From the NCBI RefSeq assembly GCF_963583255.1, contig NC_084816.1:15363100-15427099 (forward strand): a DNA stretch of 64,000 nt. Direction: 5' to 3'. Positions 25,716 through 35,999 of this stretch are shown here, in pieces. How positions within the stretch are numbered: position 1 is the first letter of the stretch; each line of letters opens with the position of its first letter. The translations under genes were made by a program, and so were the position numbers. This stretch comes from Pyrus communis (Eukaryota > Streptophyta > Magnoliopsida > Rosales > Rosaceae). Under the pieces are notes generated by a model. The model was not told where the DNA came from. It saw only the letters and a program-made list of their open reading frames with translations, and did no database searches.

Positions 25716-26072
25716 TGTAGGGCTGGTTAAGTATTGATGTGCTTTGAATAAAAGCTATTTTTGTTGTGCTGTGAGAATAAGCAGCTGTGAAATAAAGCAG
25801 CAGAGTATTTGATAAACTTTTTTGTAAAAGTGCTTTTGAAAAAAAAAAAAAAAAGCAGTATTATAGTGTTTGGTAAACATTTATGTAAAACAGATGTGAA
25901 AAAAAGCCGGTTTTTCAAATCTGGATTTTGCAGTTTCTTATTTTTGGCTTTTTTTTCACCCAAAACTGTGAAAAAAAGCTGAAGCTGAATGTTTACCAAA
26001 CACAAAAATAGCTTTCAGCTTTTTTTTATACCAGCTTTTTTCAAAATCACCTCAGTACCAAACTAGGCCGTA
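25716..26072. mobile_element. hAT-like MITE, about 355 bp
   Basis: The left end TAGGGCTGGTTAAGTATTG and the right end (reverse complement TACGGCCTAGTTTGGTACTG) resemble the widespread TAGGGCTGGTTTGGTA type of plant MITE. The interior is rich in AGCTG/AAAAAGC motifs. No exact 8 bp target duplication was seen. It encodes nothing. Confidence 0.55.
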
Positions 26073-26422
26073 GTAGATTCTATGGTTGCCCGGCTTCGAC
26101 TTCTGGTGGTTAAGATTGTAAATTGGCTCATAAAGCTTGTGAGTGGCACATAATTTATTACGAGCCAGCTCGAGCAAGCCTTGAACTCGAATCGGTTTAT
26201 AATGGGAGTCTTACGAATTCTCGTCCTATTCCACTAGTCTCTTGGATTTAATCCAGATACATCTCGTACAAAGTTCTGTTCCAAATTGTTAGATGCCTTG
26301 CCAGAGGGGTTTGTAGATGAGACCTACCAAGTAGGTACTAACTAAACTGAGAGGGAAGCCATTGACAAACCAGAAAAGCTTCAAGAACTTATTAGTATTC
26401 GAAGAAAACAGAAAGAGAAAGC

Positions 26423-26425
<3 letters not shown>
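26073..26425. other. Intergenic DNA
   Basis: Nothing recognised beyond unique-looking sequence. Confidence 0.3.

Positions 26426-26488
<63 letters not shown>
26426..26488. repeat. (GA)n microsatellite
   Basis: About 30 uninterrupted GA units. Confidence 0.95.
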
Positions 26489-26494
<6 letters not shown>

Positions 26495-26619
26495 GAATTC
26501 CTGAATGAAAAATGAAAAGTATTACATGCTTTATAACGGTAACAAAGCCAACTAATCCTAACTAACTAAAGTTGATGTGGCAATTCACTTGTTTCTAACT
26601 AACGCCATATTGCCACTTA

Positions 26620-26779
26620 GTACTACGGTCTATTGGTATTACTCGTCACTTGTACATAAGAGGTCTTAGGTTCAATTCTCACCAAAAGCGAATTTGAACC
26701 GCATTATTGCTAGCCCATTGTGAGGCTTAGCCCATCTCCTTCCTCTTAGTGTAGATAATATCGTTTGTTAAAAAAAAAA
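26620..26779 (+). mobile_element. tRNA-derived SINE
   Basis: The sequence has a B-box-like GGTTCAATTCTC (about 26669-26680), with a plausible A-box around TATTGGTATTACTCG (26631-26645). A conserved tail (CTAGCCCATTGTGAGGCTTA, then TAGTGTAGATAATATCG) leads to a 3' poly(A) of about 10 A. I recognise this as a common plant tRNA-derived SINE layout. The exact 5' end and target duplication are not clear. Confidence 0.65.
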
Positions 26780-26960
26780 TATTCATATTACAACCAATCC
26801 AATCCACTCTTAATTGATCCAATGAACAAATGACATGTGGATATTCCATTTTATTAGCTATTAGTAGGGAGTAGCAAATCTCTCTCATATATATCATATA
26901 TGCTTATGTAATGTTCATGAAGGGTTTTTCTAATCTATATTGCATTTTCTGGTCCACTCC

Positions 26961-27173
26961 TTAATATACGTTGGCAGCAATCCCTTGAAACTTGGAAAAT
27001 CTGCTTCCAAACATAGCCTTGAAGAGTACCGTCTCCAGAGGCCTCAATTTCGACAGACTTATTCCCATCGTTTCCAATGTCTGGACAAAGATAATATGTG
27101 AAGAATTGGCCAGGTCGACGAGGACCCTACACACTTTTTTAGCTGCAATTCTGGCTAGCTCGCACTCCTGCAT
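26961..27173 (-). pseudogene. Ty3-gypsy protease-region fragment
   Basis: The translation RVLVDLANSSHIIFVQTLET, then MGISLSKLRPLETVLF, follows the pattern of gypsy aspartic proteases (VLVDxGSSxxIL...M(G/N)I...SxLRP). The catalytic DTG/DSG triad is replaced by DLANSS, so it is inactive. No adjacent RT or LTR was seen, so this is an isolated remnant. Confidence 0.55.
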
Positions 27174-27809
27174 CTTCCTCTCTGTAGATGATAGGTCCTC
27201 TGCTCAAGTTGCATTGCTTTTGCTGCCATCTCTTCCATCGTACCTGGTTGATCAAAACCTAACGTACAAACTAGCACTGAAGATCGAAGGTTAGGAACAT
27301 ACATCATAATTTCATTTTTCTTGGGCTGTTTTAATTTTTAGTCTGCTAATCCAACTCTTTAATTTGATCTTCATACAGTGGAGGCACTAAAACAGCTACC
27401 ATGTTGTGTTAAAAGGCTTAGTTTATATATATATATATATATAAACATATATCTATATTTTTATGAAATTTTTTTCGATATAATTAAGCCCCTTAAACTT
27501 ATTGTTAATGTCACTCATGTCTTATAAATTGCGTATTATACTAACACTGTCCCTTTAAACTTATTTTTAGTGTCATTGATGTCTTATAATAATAAACTTA
27601 TTTTTAGTGTCATTGATGTCTTATAATAACGCTCTTAAACTTCCCACCACCCCTTGATTCCCCTGGAGAATTCCCTCTCACATGTTCATCAATGTCCAGA
27701 CAATCAGGCTTCCCTAACCTGCCCCCTCCCCCCTTGACGACAACTGGCAACATTGATCCTACTCCGGAGCTCTAATTTCATCAGCGATTTCAATGGTTTC
27801 CTCTGCCCC
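27174..27809. other. Intergenic DNA with a short tandem duplication
   Basis: A TATATA tract lies at 27425-27442. A 37 bp unit containing TTTTTAGTGTCATTGATGTC is duplicated in tandem from 27557. No gene. Confidence 0.5.
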
Positions 27810-28230
27810 CAGGTCTGGTGAAAGTTAATTTTGACCCGGCTTGGTCCTCAACAGATGCAGACGCAGTTATTGGTGCTACTGCAAGAGATTGTCATGGAAA
27901 GGTGCTCGCGAGCAGTAGCATTTGCAGGACTTCCTCTCTACTGGAAGCTGAACCTCGAGCTGCTTCACTGGCCATGACTGACCACCTCTCAGTAAAAATT
28001 TAGCCTCTGAATTGGCGCCTCAATCCCTCATACTCATACAGCAGAATTTCCAAAAGGCATGCAGCTTTCCACTCGATTTCCTGGTGTTGGAATCCTCGTG
28101 AAGCAAATCAAGCAGCTGATTTGGTTGCCTCACTAGCCTGGAAGAAGATGAGCGATGATCTATGGGTCTCACGTCCCCCATCTTCTTTGGGCATGTCCTC
28201 TCAAGAGACGCATGTGGGCGACACAATTCC
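27810..28230 (+). pseudogene. RNase H-like (RVT_3) domain fragment of a LINE-type retroelement
   Basis: The frame reads KVNFDPAWSSTDADAVIGAT, then ARDCHGKVLASSSICR and LLEAEPRAASLAMT. This is the KVNFDGA...GAV.RD..G..L.A...EAEA.A pattern of the plant RVT_3 RNase H domain. After a stop and frame change comes FHSISWCWNPREANQAADLV and SLAWKKMSDDLWVSRPPSSL, the normal C-terminal part. With the stop, the missing middle and no reverse transcriptase next to it, this is a broken fragment. RVT_3 domains also occur as stand-alone host genes, but the breaks argue against function. Confidence 0.7.
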
Positions 28231-29600
28231 CCCTACGAGAGTGTTAGCTACTCTTGTCAGTTTAAAATGCCTTTGTAACTCCATCATGCTCTTGTAAATT
28301 AGTTATTTGTTGTATCATGCATGCCTCTGTTGAATATTGAGCAATGTTGTTTATTGGAATGTAAACTTGCACCGCAAGTAAACCGCGCACCGCACTTTGG
28401 AATTTTGTTTGTAAATCTATATGAATTTGAGATGAACACAACGAAAATAAAGAGCATAAACGTATTTGGAATTTGTATTTGAGGGTGCAAAAGCGTAGTT
28501 GCCTTTCTCTCATTCATTCATCTTCAAATCTTACTACAAAAACACCGGCAGAGCCATATTAAGGGCTACCCTGGGCTGTAGCCCAGGTAGCTTTTGGTAG
28601 AAAATAAAATTTTACATGTAGTTTTTACTGATTTTCGAATGTAGCGCACCATATATTTAGTTACTAATTCAAACTCTATTGGTTTAATTATATAATATAG
28701 TTTACAAACCATCTTTTTTTCTCACATCTTTTTTCTCATCGCTTCTTGTAAATGTACAAGTTTGAATTTGTTTGAATAACGAAAATTCTTGGTTCATCTT
28801 GTGAAAATTTTCTTAAGTTAGCTGATACTGTGAAAAATTTTCTTTGTTTATAAAGATTTAAATCTTTAAGCTAGCCCATCTGGTAAAAAATTTCTAGCTC
28901 TGTCATTGTACAAAAACTTCATTCTCATCTGCACATAAGCATAAGTACAAAGCTTCCAAGGCTACAGTGGTGGAAACAATCCTAGCCCTTCATTTGTTTT
29001 AATCTAGAGCTTACACATGTCCTAGAAGACTCAGTCACAACTACTATTCTCAACTTTAAAACAAAAACTAGCCGTTATACTTCAAACCTCATCAGGTCAT
29101 GCCTGGGAATTCTTAAGAGTGAAACGACTTATATTTCAACAACCTCTTGTATAGGAATTGAATGTGACACTAAAGTTCAGAGTGAATCCAATTCCCTCTT
29201 GTATAAATGAAAGGTTGAGGGGTCATTTGACTTTTTTGCAAGATTGCATTAATTTCTGAGTTGGCAAAGAAGCATAGGGTTGAAGTCTTGAAGACCTTGT
29301 ACTTCACGTCTCATTATGCGACAAGTTTGATTTGCCTCGCTGCATATTTCAGTGCTATTCTTTGAAGAGTCGGCTAATCCAACATACAAAATGGCGCTGG
29401 AGATCGAAGGTTAGTGGCATACGTTATTCTTTTATGCCAATTCTCTCTCTTAACAAGGGGGTCCTATATACAACTGGTTTATTTCTACGGAGAGGCTACT
29501 GCCCCATAGAACTGGATTATTTCTATGGAGAAGCTACTGCGCCATAGAAACGGATGAATTACAAAGAAAGAAACAAGAGGAACATTTAAAAAAATATAGA
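28231..29600. other. Intergenic DNA with minor repeats
   Basis: Segment 28550-28900 (CTACCCTGGGCTGTAGCCCA start) looks like a degenerate DNA element but no matching end was established. A 38 bp tandem duplication is at 29473-29549. The phrase GAGATCGAAGGTTAG at 29400 resembles GAAGATCGAAGGTTAG at about 27278. No gene. Confidence 0.4.
29473..29549. repeat. 38 bp tandem duplication
   Basis: ACTGGTTTATTTCTACGGAG... and ACTGGATTATTTCTATGGAG... start at 29473 and 29511 and continue alike through CTACTGC(C/G)CCATAGAA. Confidence 0.9.
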
Positions 29601-29898
29601 GTAATGTTATTCATACCATGTTTTTATACCACATTTCTATCTATGCCACCTTAGGTGACATCTAATGTAGACAGCCACATCATTTGAAAAATTTGTAAAA
29701 CCCAAGGAAAGGAAGGAGAAAGACTTCTCGTATACCACAATCATCATTTAATTAACTAGTTTTTCTTAATTATTAATTTAGTAAATAATGAGTTAACTTT
29801 AAAAATCTAATTAATTCAAATAATGTGGATGTCCACATCAAATGTCACCTAATGTAGTATGAAAACGTGGTACAAAAATATGGTATGAATAACATTAC
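29601..29898. mobile_element. MITE with about 32 bp terminal inverted repeats (298 bp)
   Basis: The left end GTAATGTTATTCATACCATG and the right end (reverse complement GTAATGTTATTCATACCATA) are near-perfect inverted repeats, continuing to GTACCAC. The subterminal parts are also inverted (GGTGACATCTAATGTAGACA versus TGTGGATGTCCACATC/CACCTAATGTAGT). A TA or TAA target duplication is possible but falls inside the repeat. Confidence 0.8.
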
Positions 29899-29985
29899 TA
29901 AAAAAAAATGATGAAATTACTAGAAGATTGTACTAAACAAGTAACCAAAAACCCCCTTCGCAAAACTTACTTAAAAAGGATAAGG
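29899..29985. other. Start of duplicated unit B
   Basis: The sequence CTAAACAAGTAACCAAAAA followed by ACTTACTTAAAAAGGATAAG also occurs at 33476-33530, marking the common left edge of units B and C. Confidence 0.6.
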
Positions 29986-30597
29986 TTAGACGTCCGCAAA
30001 ATGTTTCCTAGAACAAGTTATCACTTGCAGTCTGGATCTCAATGGAGGGAACGCAGCTGCAGTCTTTGACGAGGAACATAGGGAAATAACTGATTCAGCA
30101 TCGCGATAATCTTGTGACAAAACGTTGTAGGCACATTGAGAATCACCTGCCTCACACTGAAAGTAGTGATAACGAATTACGCATTCACCCCTCCAAAAAA
30201 TGAATCATCTGGAAGGAAATTATATTGTTCAGACAGCACCGAAATCAATTACATGGATTCAAGAAAACAGAAAACATATAAAACACATAAACTATTGACA
30301 ACTCACATAGGAATTTCGCTCGAACCACATATCAAAAGCATGCAATCTGTAATCAAGTTCTCTGGGCTTCGATTTACCAATGTGCTTCTTAGATTTCTTC
30401 CTGCCTCTTATCCGCAAATCAAATATAGGTAAAGCATATGCCACAATGAATTGGGAAAAACCAATTATCAATGATTTCTCATCTGAATCAGCTCCCTCCC
30501 AAAACATCCATGTATTATACAAATCCATAGTTAATAACAAGCTAGTTAACTCTAAATGCATCGAGAAGGCATCACTTTGATAGCCGAAGGATTGCAT
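29986..30597 (-). CDS. Unrecognised small two-exon membrane-like gene, copy B
   Basis: Exon 1 is 30597-30307 and exon 2 is 30156-29986. The 150 bp intron has donor TAT/GTGAGT and acceptor TTTCAG, and the predicted protein is 153 residues. A hydrophobic stretch (SLIIGFSQFIVAYALPIFD, about 42-60) is followed by a basic stretch (RIRGRKKSKKHIGKSK). Exon 2 has two Cys (CEAGDSQC), DYRDAESV and a Ser/Ala-rich CSSSKTAAAFPPLRSR. I do not recognise the family. The open frame, the splice sites and the exon 2 length (171 bp) are shared with copy C, which supports a real gene or the 3' exons of a longer one. The start codon is the first in the open frame and may not be the true one. It lies about 1 kb downstream of F-box copy B on the same strand. 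Confidence 0.45.
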
Positions 30598-30776
30598 TCT
30601 GAGTAAACGACGTGCAACTTTCCTTGTACCACTAAATCAGAGACATTGAACTTACTACCGTTGCTTTAAAAAAATAAAAAAATAAAAAAATAAAACAAAA
30701 AACAAGAGAGAGAGAGATTGAACATGTTAGGTGTTGAGTCAGTTCATATGAAGGAACTTAAGAGCATTTGCTTTCA
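30598..30776. other. Spacer of unit B
   Basis: Contains a (AAAATAAA)n-like run at 30663-30695 and a short GA run. The corresponding spacer in C is 34161-34300. Confidence 0.5.
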
Positions 30777-31231
30777 CTGTTCTAAAATCTCTGCATAGGC
30801 GCTAGGCAGCTGGTTAGCTTTCCGACTAATCCCTACGCGTTTGAAAATCAAGAAATGGCGCCTAAACCGGCTTAGGCGCCCACCTAAGTCGCAATTCTCA
30901 TTTATACAAAAAATAGATAACTTTCATTTTGCATTTTATTTTTCAATAAAATGTAAGAGACTTGTTGAATATTTGAATAAACACTCATTATAATTATATA
31001 TTTGTCCCCATGTTTTCAATATGTTTTAGTACTTTATAATTTATGTCATTTTATTTCACAATTTATGTATCATAATATAATTGTGTATTTTTATAAGTAT
31101 AAATAGACATTTATTTATATGATATATAATAAATTTATTTAAATCCGCCTAGTTCTCGTAGGCCCCTCCTAGCCACTTAGGCGCTAGGCCACGGCCCGCC
31201 GCCCGACTAGCGCCTAACATTTTTTAGAACC
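30777..31231. mobile_element. MITE (about 455 bp) inserted in unit B
   Basis: The ends GTTCTAAAATCTCTGCATAG and (reverse complement) GGTTCTAAAAAATGTTAGGC are inverted, followed on both sides by GGCGCTAG. Unit C lacks the element and reads GCATTTGTTTTGTCGAC at the same place. In B, TTTGCTTTC (30767-30775) precedes and TTTGTTTTG (31232-31240) follows, a 9 bp duplication with two mismatches. That length suggests a Mutator-type origin. Confidence 0.75.
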
Positions 31232-31610
31232 TTTGTTTTGTTGACAAAGTTCTAATAAGGAACATACTTTAATTCTTGAATCAGACTTCAACAAGTGTTT
31301 TGAGTATTACAATAGCAACGAGGGGCAATTCAATTACCGAAACTCAAAGCCAAAGGCTCGGTAATGTTCTGCAGTTCAGCGAACAAACAAACACACGTAA
31401 ATCTGTTACCACTTGTTTTTTATGTAAAAGAAACCCAGCATTTATGTAACAAAACATAATCGAACAAACGTTCACATGTGGAGATTGACAGTTAAGATAT
31501 GATATTATTTTGACAAATGCAATAAATTAAAGGCAATTGACTACAAGAAAAGAAAAATCAGCTTACATAAATAAAAAGTGGTTATAAAAACAACAGGAGA
31601 GAAGTGTAAT

Positions 31611-32586
31611 TTAAGTACCTTTCCACTTCTTCTCCTTTTGCAACATCGTAGAGTGAAACAAAGGATGGACTGTAAGCAATTGCATGAAAAATTCTTGGGT
31701 GTGATCAGTAACTGTAGTTCGCCTGAAAGTTTTTGCTCCTTGATTGTAACAACCAACAAGCCGGCTGCCACTACGGTTGTTTTGTTCTTCCACGTATGCT
31801 ATTAGGATTTCTCCATTACTCAAAAACATCATTGGCATGTACCCGAAACATAGTGGGGACAAGTTTTCGATGACAAGAATTTTAGTCCAGGACTGTTGAA
31901 CCCCATAATCCTTCATAACCCAGAACTCTAATTTCGTTGACAGTTTATCATGCACACATAGAAGGAGACAACCTCCTAACTGTCCCAACTGTAAATAATT
32001 TGAATACCGCTCATGCATTGCTTCCACGATCCCAGGTGAGAGTGTAGGTGTGGGTAGCGATTGAAATTGTTCTCTTTCAAAATTGAAAGAATATATAGAA
32101 AACTCTGACAAGTCATATGGAGCCCAATGTTGAGCTCCGTGCAGAAAAGCGTCAAACGGTAACTGAATTGCTTCGTCTCTGTTTCTCTTAAGTATAGTTT
32201 GAGGAACACTTCCAATGCTTCTCCAAACTCATGTGCCAAGGGTGTATATCTCAGCCTCACGCTCACCATAGAATTCGTTGTTAGATGAGGTCGTTTGCAA
32301 CACCTTGTACTCATCGGTTCCAATGCTATAACCAAGTGCAATAAAACCGCAGCGACGCCTACCGTTACTATTAGGTGGAATTGTGATGCACTCACCCAAC
32401 ATATGGTTGCACACATACAGGCCTTGAGAGAATATCCACCACCAAAACCTTCGGAAGATATTGGAATTTGCAAGGATCATTGGATTTCCATTCTTCTTTC
32501 TCTTTGTTTTTGCTGCTCGTCACTTCTTTGTTTGGATCTCGTTTCTTTAGATTCTTAGGGTTTCCTTGATTTCCTCTCGGCGGCAT
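31611..32586 (-). pseudogene. F-box/FBA gene copy B, deleted and with a nonsense codon
   Basis: It starts MPPRGNQGNPKN (32586) and keeps the first half of the F-box (CKFQYLPKVLVVDILSR). A deletion then removes the rest of the F-box and the N-terminal part of the FBA domain and joins to GLYVCNHMLGECITIPPNSN. The frame then stops where copy C has GTGVW (GGA changed to TGA). Downstream FBA sequence from LSEFSIYSFNFEREQF to the C-terminus is still open. It cannot encode a complete protein. Confidence 0.85.
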
Positions 32587-33530
32587 TGTGCCTGTAAATT
32601 TTATGCTCCAGAGAGAAGGGGAAATAAATAGATTAAAACCGAAGGGGATTCTGTTGCGTATTCACAAAAGAAAACACGGTGGTTGGTTTAGACTATAGGG
32701 TTTATATATCAAATCACAATAAAATAAAAATTAGACTTTCTTTTTTTTTTTTAATGGAAATTACAAATCACACATTTTTTAGATCGATACCGTGGTCCTT
32801 GAGTAGGAGTTCTTATTCAAATTGTTTGTTGCCGATTTACAGAACATCTTGTTTATAATTAATTATAACCGTTTATATTATAAATCGCTTTATAAAAATC
32901 GTCTACAAATAGTCAATTAAAATTAAGATTGTTTAGTCATCGAATTGTGTAAAAACACAACATAATTAATAAAAGCATTACGAACTGCTTATGAATTTGC
33001 TACAATAGATTGACTAAACGACCTTAGTTTTAATTCATTTTTTATTGAGATGTTGATTCATAATATGAACTGTTTTGATCATAAGCAAAGAGCTCTGTGA
33101 TTCGAACACAAAGAGTTTTGAGTAGGAGTTCTTACTCATCCTTAAGTTGCCAAGCATTATCCTTCCGAAAAAGAATCGATGAGGATAAAATCAACAATTG
33201 AGTGCACAAAAATGACCATTTTCCACCATTACAATAAATCACCATTTGAAAAATCTCAAATCATACCTTATCTCGTCTATGTCATCCAAACTTCAAATTT
33301 GGAATTGAAATTCTAATAAACTCTAAGCTGTGAATTTAACGAATGAAATTTTTAAGTGAGGGGTTTTAGGTCTAGTGGTTTTCTTCTTTCAATTGTAAGT
33401 AAAAGGTCTTAGGTTTAGTGGTTTTCTTCTTTCACTTACATCCATGCTGCAATGATGAAATTAAGAGAAGATTGTACTAAACAAGTAACCAAAAAGCCCC
33501 CTTGGCAAAACTTACTTAAAAAGGATAAGG
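32587..33530. other. Spacer between units B and C
   Basis: Leader-like sequence of copy B lies at 32587-32720. The phrase TTGAGTAGGAGTTCTTA appears at 32801 and 33119 and brackets a segment with weakly inverted parts (GATTGTTTAGTCAT and TTGACTAAACGACC), possibly a small transposon. A 48 bp-scale tandem duplication (TAGTGGTTTTCTTCTTTCA) is at 33362-33440. No gene. Confidence 0.45.
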
Positions 33531-34085
33531 TTAGACATCGACAAAATGTTTCCTAAACCGAGTTATCTCTTGCAGCCTGGATCTCAATAGAGGGAGGGCA
33601 GCTGCAGTCTTTGACGAGGAACAAAAGGAAACAACTGATTCAGCATCGCGATAGTCTTGTGACAAAGCATTGTTGGCACATTGAGAATCACCTTCCTCCC
33701 ACTGAAACTAGTGTTAACACATTACGCATTCACCCATCCAAAAAGTAAATCTCCTGGAAGGAAATCATATTGTTCAGCCATTAGGAGACAGCACCGAAAT
33801 CAATTACATGGATTCAAGGAAACAGAAAACATATAAACACATAACCTATTGACAACTCACATAGGAATTTCGCTCGAACCACATATCAAAAGCATGCAAT
33901 TTGAAGTCCAGTTCTGTGGGCTTCGATTTACCAATGTGCTTCTTAGATTTCTTCCTGTCTCTTATCCTGCAAATCAAATATAGGGTAAAGCATATGGTTA
34001 CAATGAATTGGAAAAAACCAATTAGCAATGATTTCTCAGCTGAATCAGCTCCCTCCCAAAACATCCATATATTATACAAATCCAT
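33531..34085 (-). CDS. Unrecognised small two-exon membrane-like gene, copy C
   Basis: Exon 1 is 34085-33861 and exon 2 is 33701-33531, with donor TAT/GTGAGT and acceptor TTTCAG, giving 131 residues. Compared with copy B a stop just upstream of ATG 34085 shortens the N-terminus. It keeps the hydrophobic stretch (LLIGFFQFIVTICFTLYLI), the basic RDRKKSKKHIGKSK stretch, HAFDMWFERNSY at the exon end, and exon 2 WEEGDSQCANNALSQDYRDA with a terminal HFVDV. The conserved splice sites and the substitutions relative to copy B look like those of a coding region. No known family was recognised. It lies 0.5 kb downstream of the intact F-box gene on the same strand. Confidence 0.45.
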
Positions 34086-34160
34086 AGTTCATGGCAAGCT
34101 AGTTAACTCTAAATGTATCAAGATGGCATCACTGCGATGGCAGAAGGATTGCATTCTGAG

Positions 34161-34571
34161 TAAACGAGGTGCAACTTTCCTTGTACCACTAAATCAGAGA
34201 CGTTGAACTTACTACCGTTGCTTTAAAAAAAAATAAAAAAAATAAAAAAGAAAAAGAAAAAGAGATATTGAACTTGTTGGGTGTTGAGTCAGTTAGCATT
34301 TGTTTTGTCGACGAAGTTCTAATAATGAACAACAAACTTCAATTCTTGAATCAGTTAAACTTCAACAAGCGTTTCAAGTATTACAATAGCAACAAGGGGC
34401 AATTCAATTACCGAAACTCAAAAATGTTCTGCAGTTCAGCGAACACAAACACGCATACATGCAGTACTGATGAGCTGAACTCATATTTAAACAAAGAAAT
34501 CTGTTACCACTTGTTTTTTATGTAAAAGAAACCCATCACTTATGTAACAAAACATAGAAGAGAAGTGTATC
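34161..34571. other. Spacer and 3' flank of F-box copy C
   Basis: AT-rich sequence shared with units A and B, with an A-rich run at 34224-34262. Likely includes the F-box 3' UTR. Confidence 0.45.
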
Positions 34572-35822
34572 TTAAGTGTAATTTAAGTACCTTTTGACTT
34601 CTTCTCCTTTTGCAACATCATTGAGTGAAACAAAGGATGGACTGTAAGCAATTGCATGAAAAAATTCTTGGGTGAGATCAGTAACTGTAGTTCGCCTGAA
34701 AGTTTTTGCTTCTTGATTGTAACAACCAACAAGCCGGCTGCCGCTACAGTTGTTTTGCTTTTCCACGTATGCTATTAGGATTTCTCCATTACTCAAAAAC
34801 ATAATTGGCATGTACCCAAAACATCTTGGGGACAAGTTATCAATGACAAGAATTTTAGTCCAAGACTGTTGGACCCCATATTCCTTCATAACCCAGAACT
34901 CTAATTTGGTAGACGGTTTATCATGCACACATAGAAGGAGACAACCTCCTAACTGTCCCAACTGTAAATAATCTGAATACCGCTCATGCATTGCTTCCAC
35001 GATCCCAGGTGAGAGTGTAGGTGTGGGTAGCGATTGAAATTGTTCTCTTTCAAAATTGAAAGAATATATAGAAAACTCTGACAAGTCATATGGAGCCCAA
35101 TGTTGAGCTCCGTGCAGAAAAGCGTCAAACGGTAACTGAATTGCTTCGTCTGTAGATCTATCAAGTATAGTTTGAGGAACACTTCCAAGGCTTCTCCAAA
35201 CTCCTGTGCCAATGGTGTATATCTCAGCCTCACGCTCACCATAGAATTCGTTATTAGATGAGGTTGTTTGCAACACCTTGTATTCATTGGTCCCAATGTT
35301 ATAACCAAGTGCAACAAAACCGCAGCGACGCCTACCATTATTAATAGGTGGAATTGCGATGCACTCGCCCAACACAGGGTTGCACACATACAGACCATCA
35401 GTTTCCGGTCCATACAAACAAAGTAAACCATCACAAGAGTTTATCAACTCGAACTCGAAACTGGGCAGTCTATTTTTGGAAGTGAAAATCATTTCTTTGA
35501 CCCCAAAACCAGTACCAGCAGCACTTTCTACTATCTGGGCCAAATCAAGTTTTTTCACTGGAGAATGAGATTGCCAAACGTTCACCAATATCCCAATGGG
35601 TGATCTCGGAAGATGGAGACGAGCAAATCGAGGGTCAGAAATTATAGAAAGCCACTCTTTGCAAACGCACTTGCAGTTCAAGACGGTCTTGAAGCAGACT
35701 ATCCTTGAGAGAATGTCCACCATCAAACCCCGCGGCAGATATTGAAATTTGCTCCTCATCACTGCTCTGTTTGTATTCTGTTCCAATGGATTATTAGGGT
35801 TTCTTTGATTTGCTCTCGGCAT
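34572..35822 (-). CDS. F-box protein with FBA-type C-terminus (At3g07870-like), intact copy C
   Basis: The ORF from ATG 35822 encodes 416 residues. F-box proteins act as the substrate-binding subunit of SCF ubiquitin ligases, binding SKP1 through the F-box. Here the F-box runs from FQYLPRGLMVDILSRIVC through NCKCVCKEWLSIISDPRFAR (about residues 28-70). The C-terminal part has F-box-associated features: LINSCDGLLCLYGP, VCNPVLGE, LGYNIGTNEYKV, EAEIYTIGTGVWRSLG, FLHGAQHW, GGCLLLCVHD and FEFWVMKEYGV-type blocks. I chose ATG 35822 because copy B starts at the same place; the longer frame (to 35996) adds 58 residues made entirely of transposon sequence. A hAT element abuts the start codon directly. 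Substrate unknown. This is the only copy of four without breaks. It is not of the S-locus SFBB type. Confidence 0.85.
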   Translation of the reverse strand: MPRANQRNPNNPLEQNTNRAVMRSKFQYLPRGLMVDILSRIVCFKTVLNCKCVCKEWLSIISDPRFARLHLPRSPIGILVNVWQSHSPVKKLDLAQIVESAAGTGFGVKEMIFTSKNRLPSFEFELINSCDGLLCLYGPETDGLYVCNPVLGECIAIPPINNGRRRCGFVALGYNIGTNEYKVLQTTSSNNEFYGEREAEIYTIGTGVWRSLGSVPQTILDRSTDEAIQLPFDAFLHGAQHWAPYDLSEFSIYSFNFEREQFQSLPTPTLSPGIVEAMHERYSDYLQLGQLGGCLLLCVHDKPSTKLEFWVMKEYGVQQSWTKILVIDNLSPRCFGYMPIMFLSNGEILIAYVEKQNNCSGSRLVGCYNQEAKTFRRTTVTDLTQEFFHAIAYSPSFVSLNDVAKGEEVKRYLNYT

Positions 35823-35999
35823 TAGGGCTGGGCAAACGGGGCCTGGACCCGCGGTTCGGGGCGGGTACGGGGCGGGTCCTGTTTTTAAAATTCTAAAACG
35901 GGGCGGGGCGGGTCGGGTCCATGTCATTTGCGGGGCGGGACGGGTCCTAATTGCTGAGGAAACGGGTCCCCGACCCGAACCGTTTCCACCTTCCAAAGA

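Noticed and set aside
27420..27442. TATATA tract as a promoter
   Set aside because: No gene starts downstream; it is more likely a simple repeat.
23545..35434. Secondary open frames such as GEALEVFLKLYLRE...LNIGLHMTCQSF repeated in all four F-box copies
   Set aside because: They are shifted-frame readings of the FBA domain; conservation follows from DNA similarity of the copies, not from coding.
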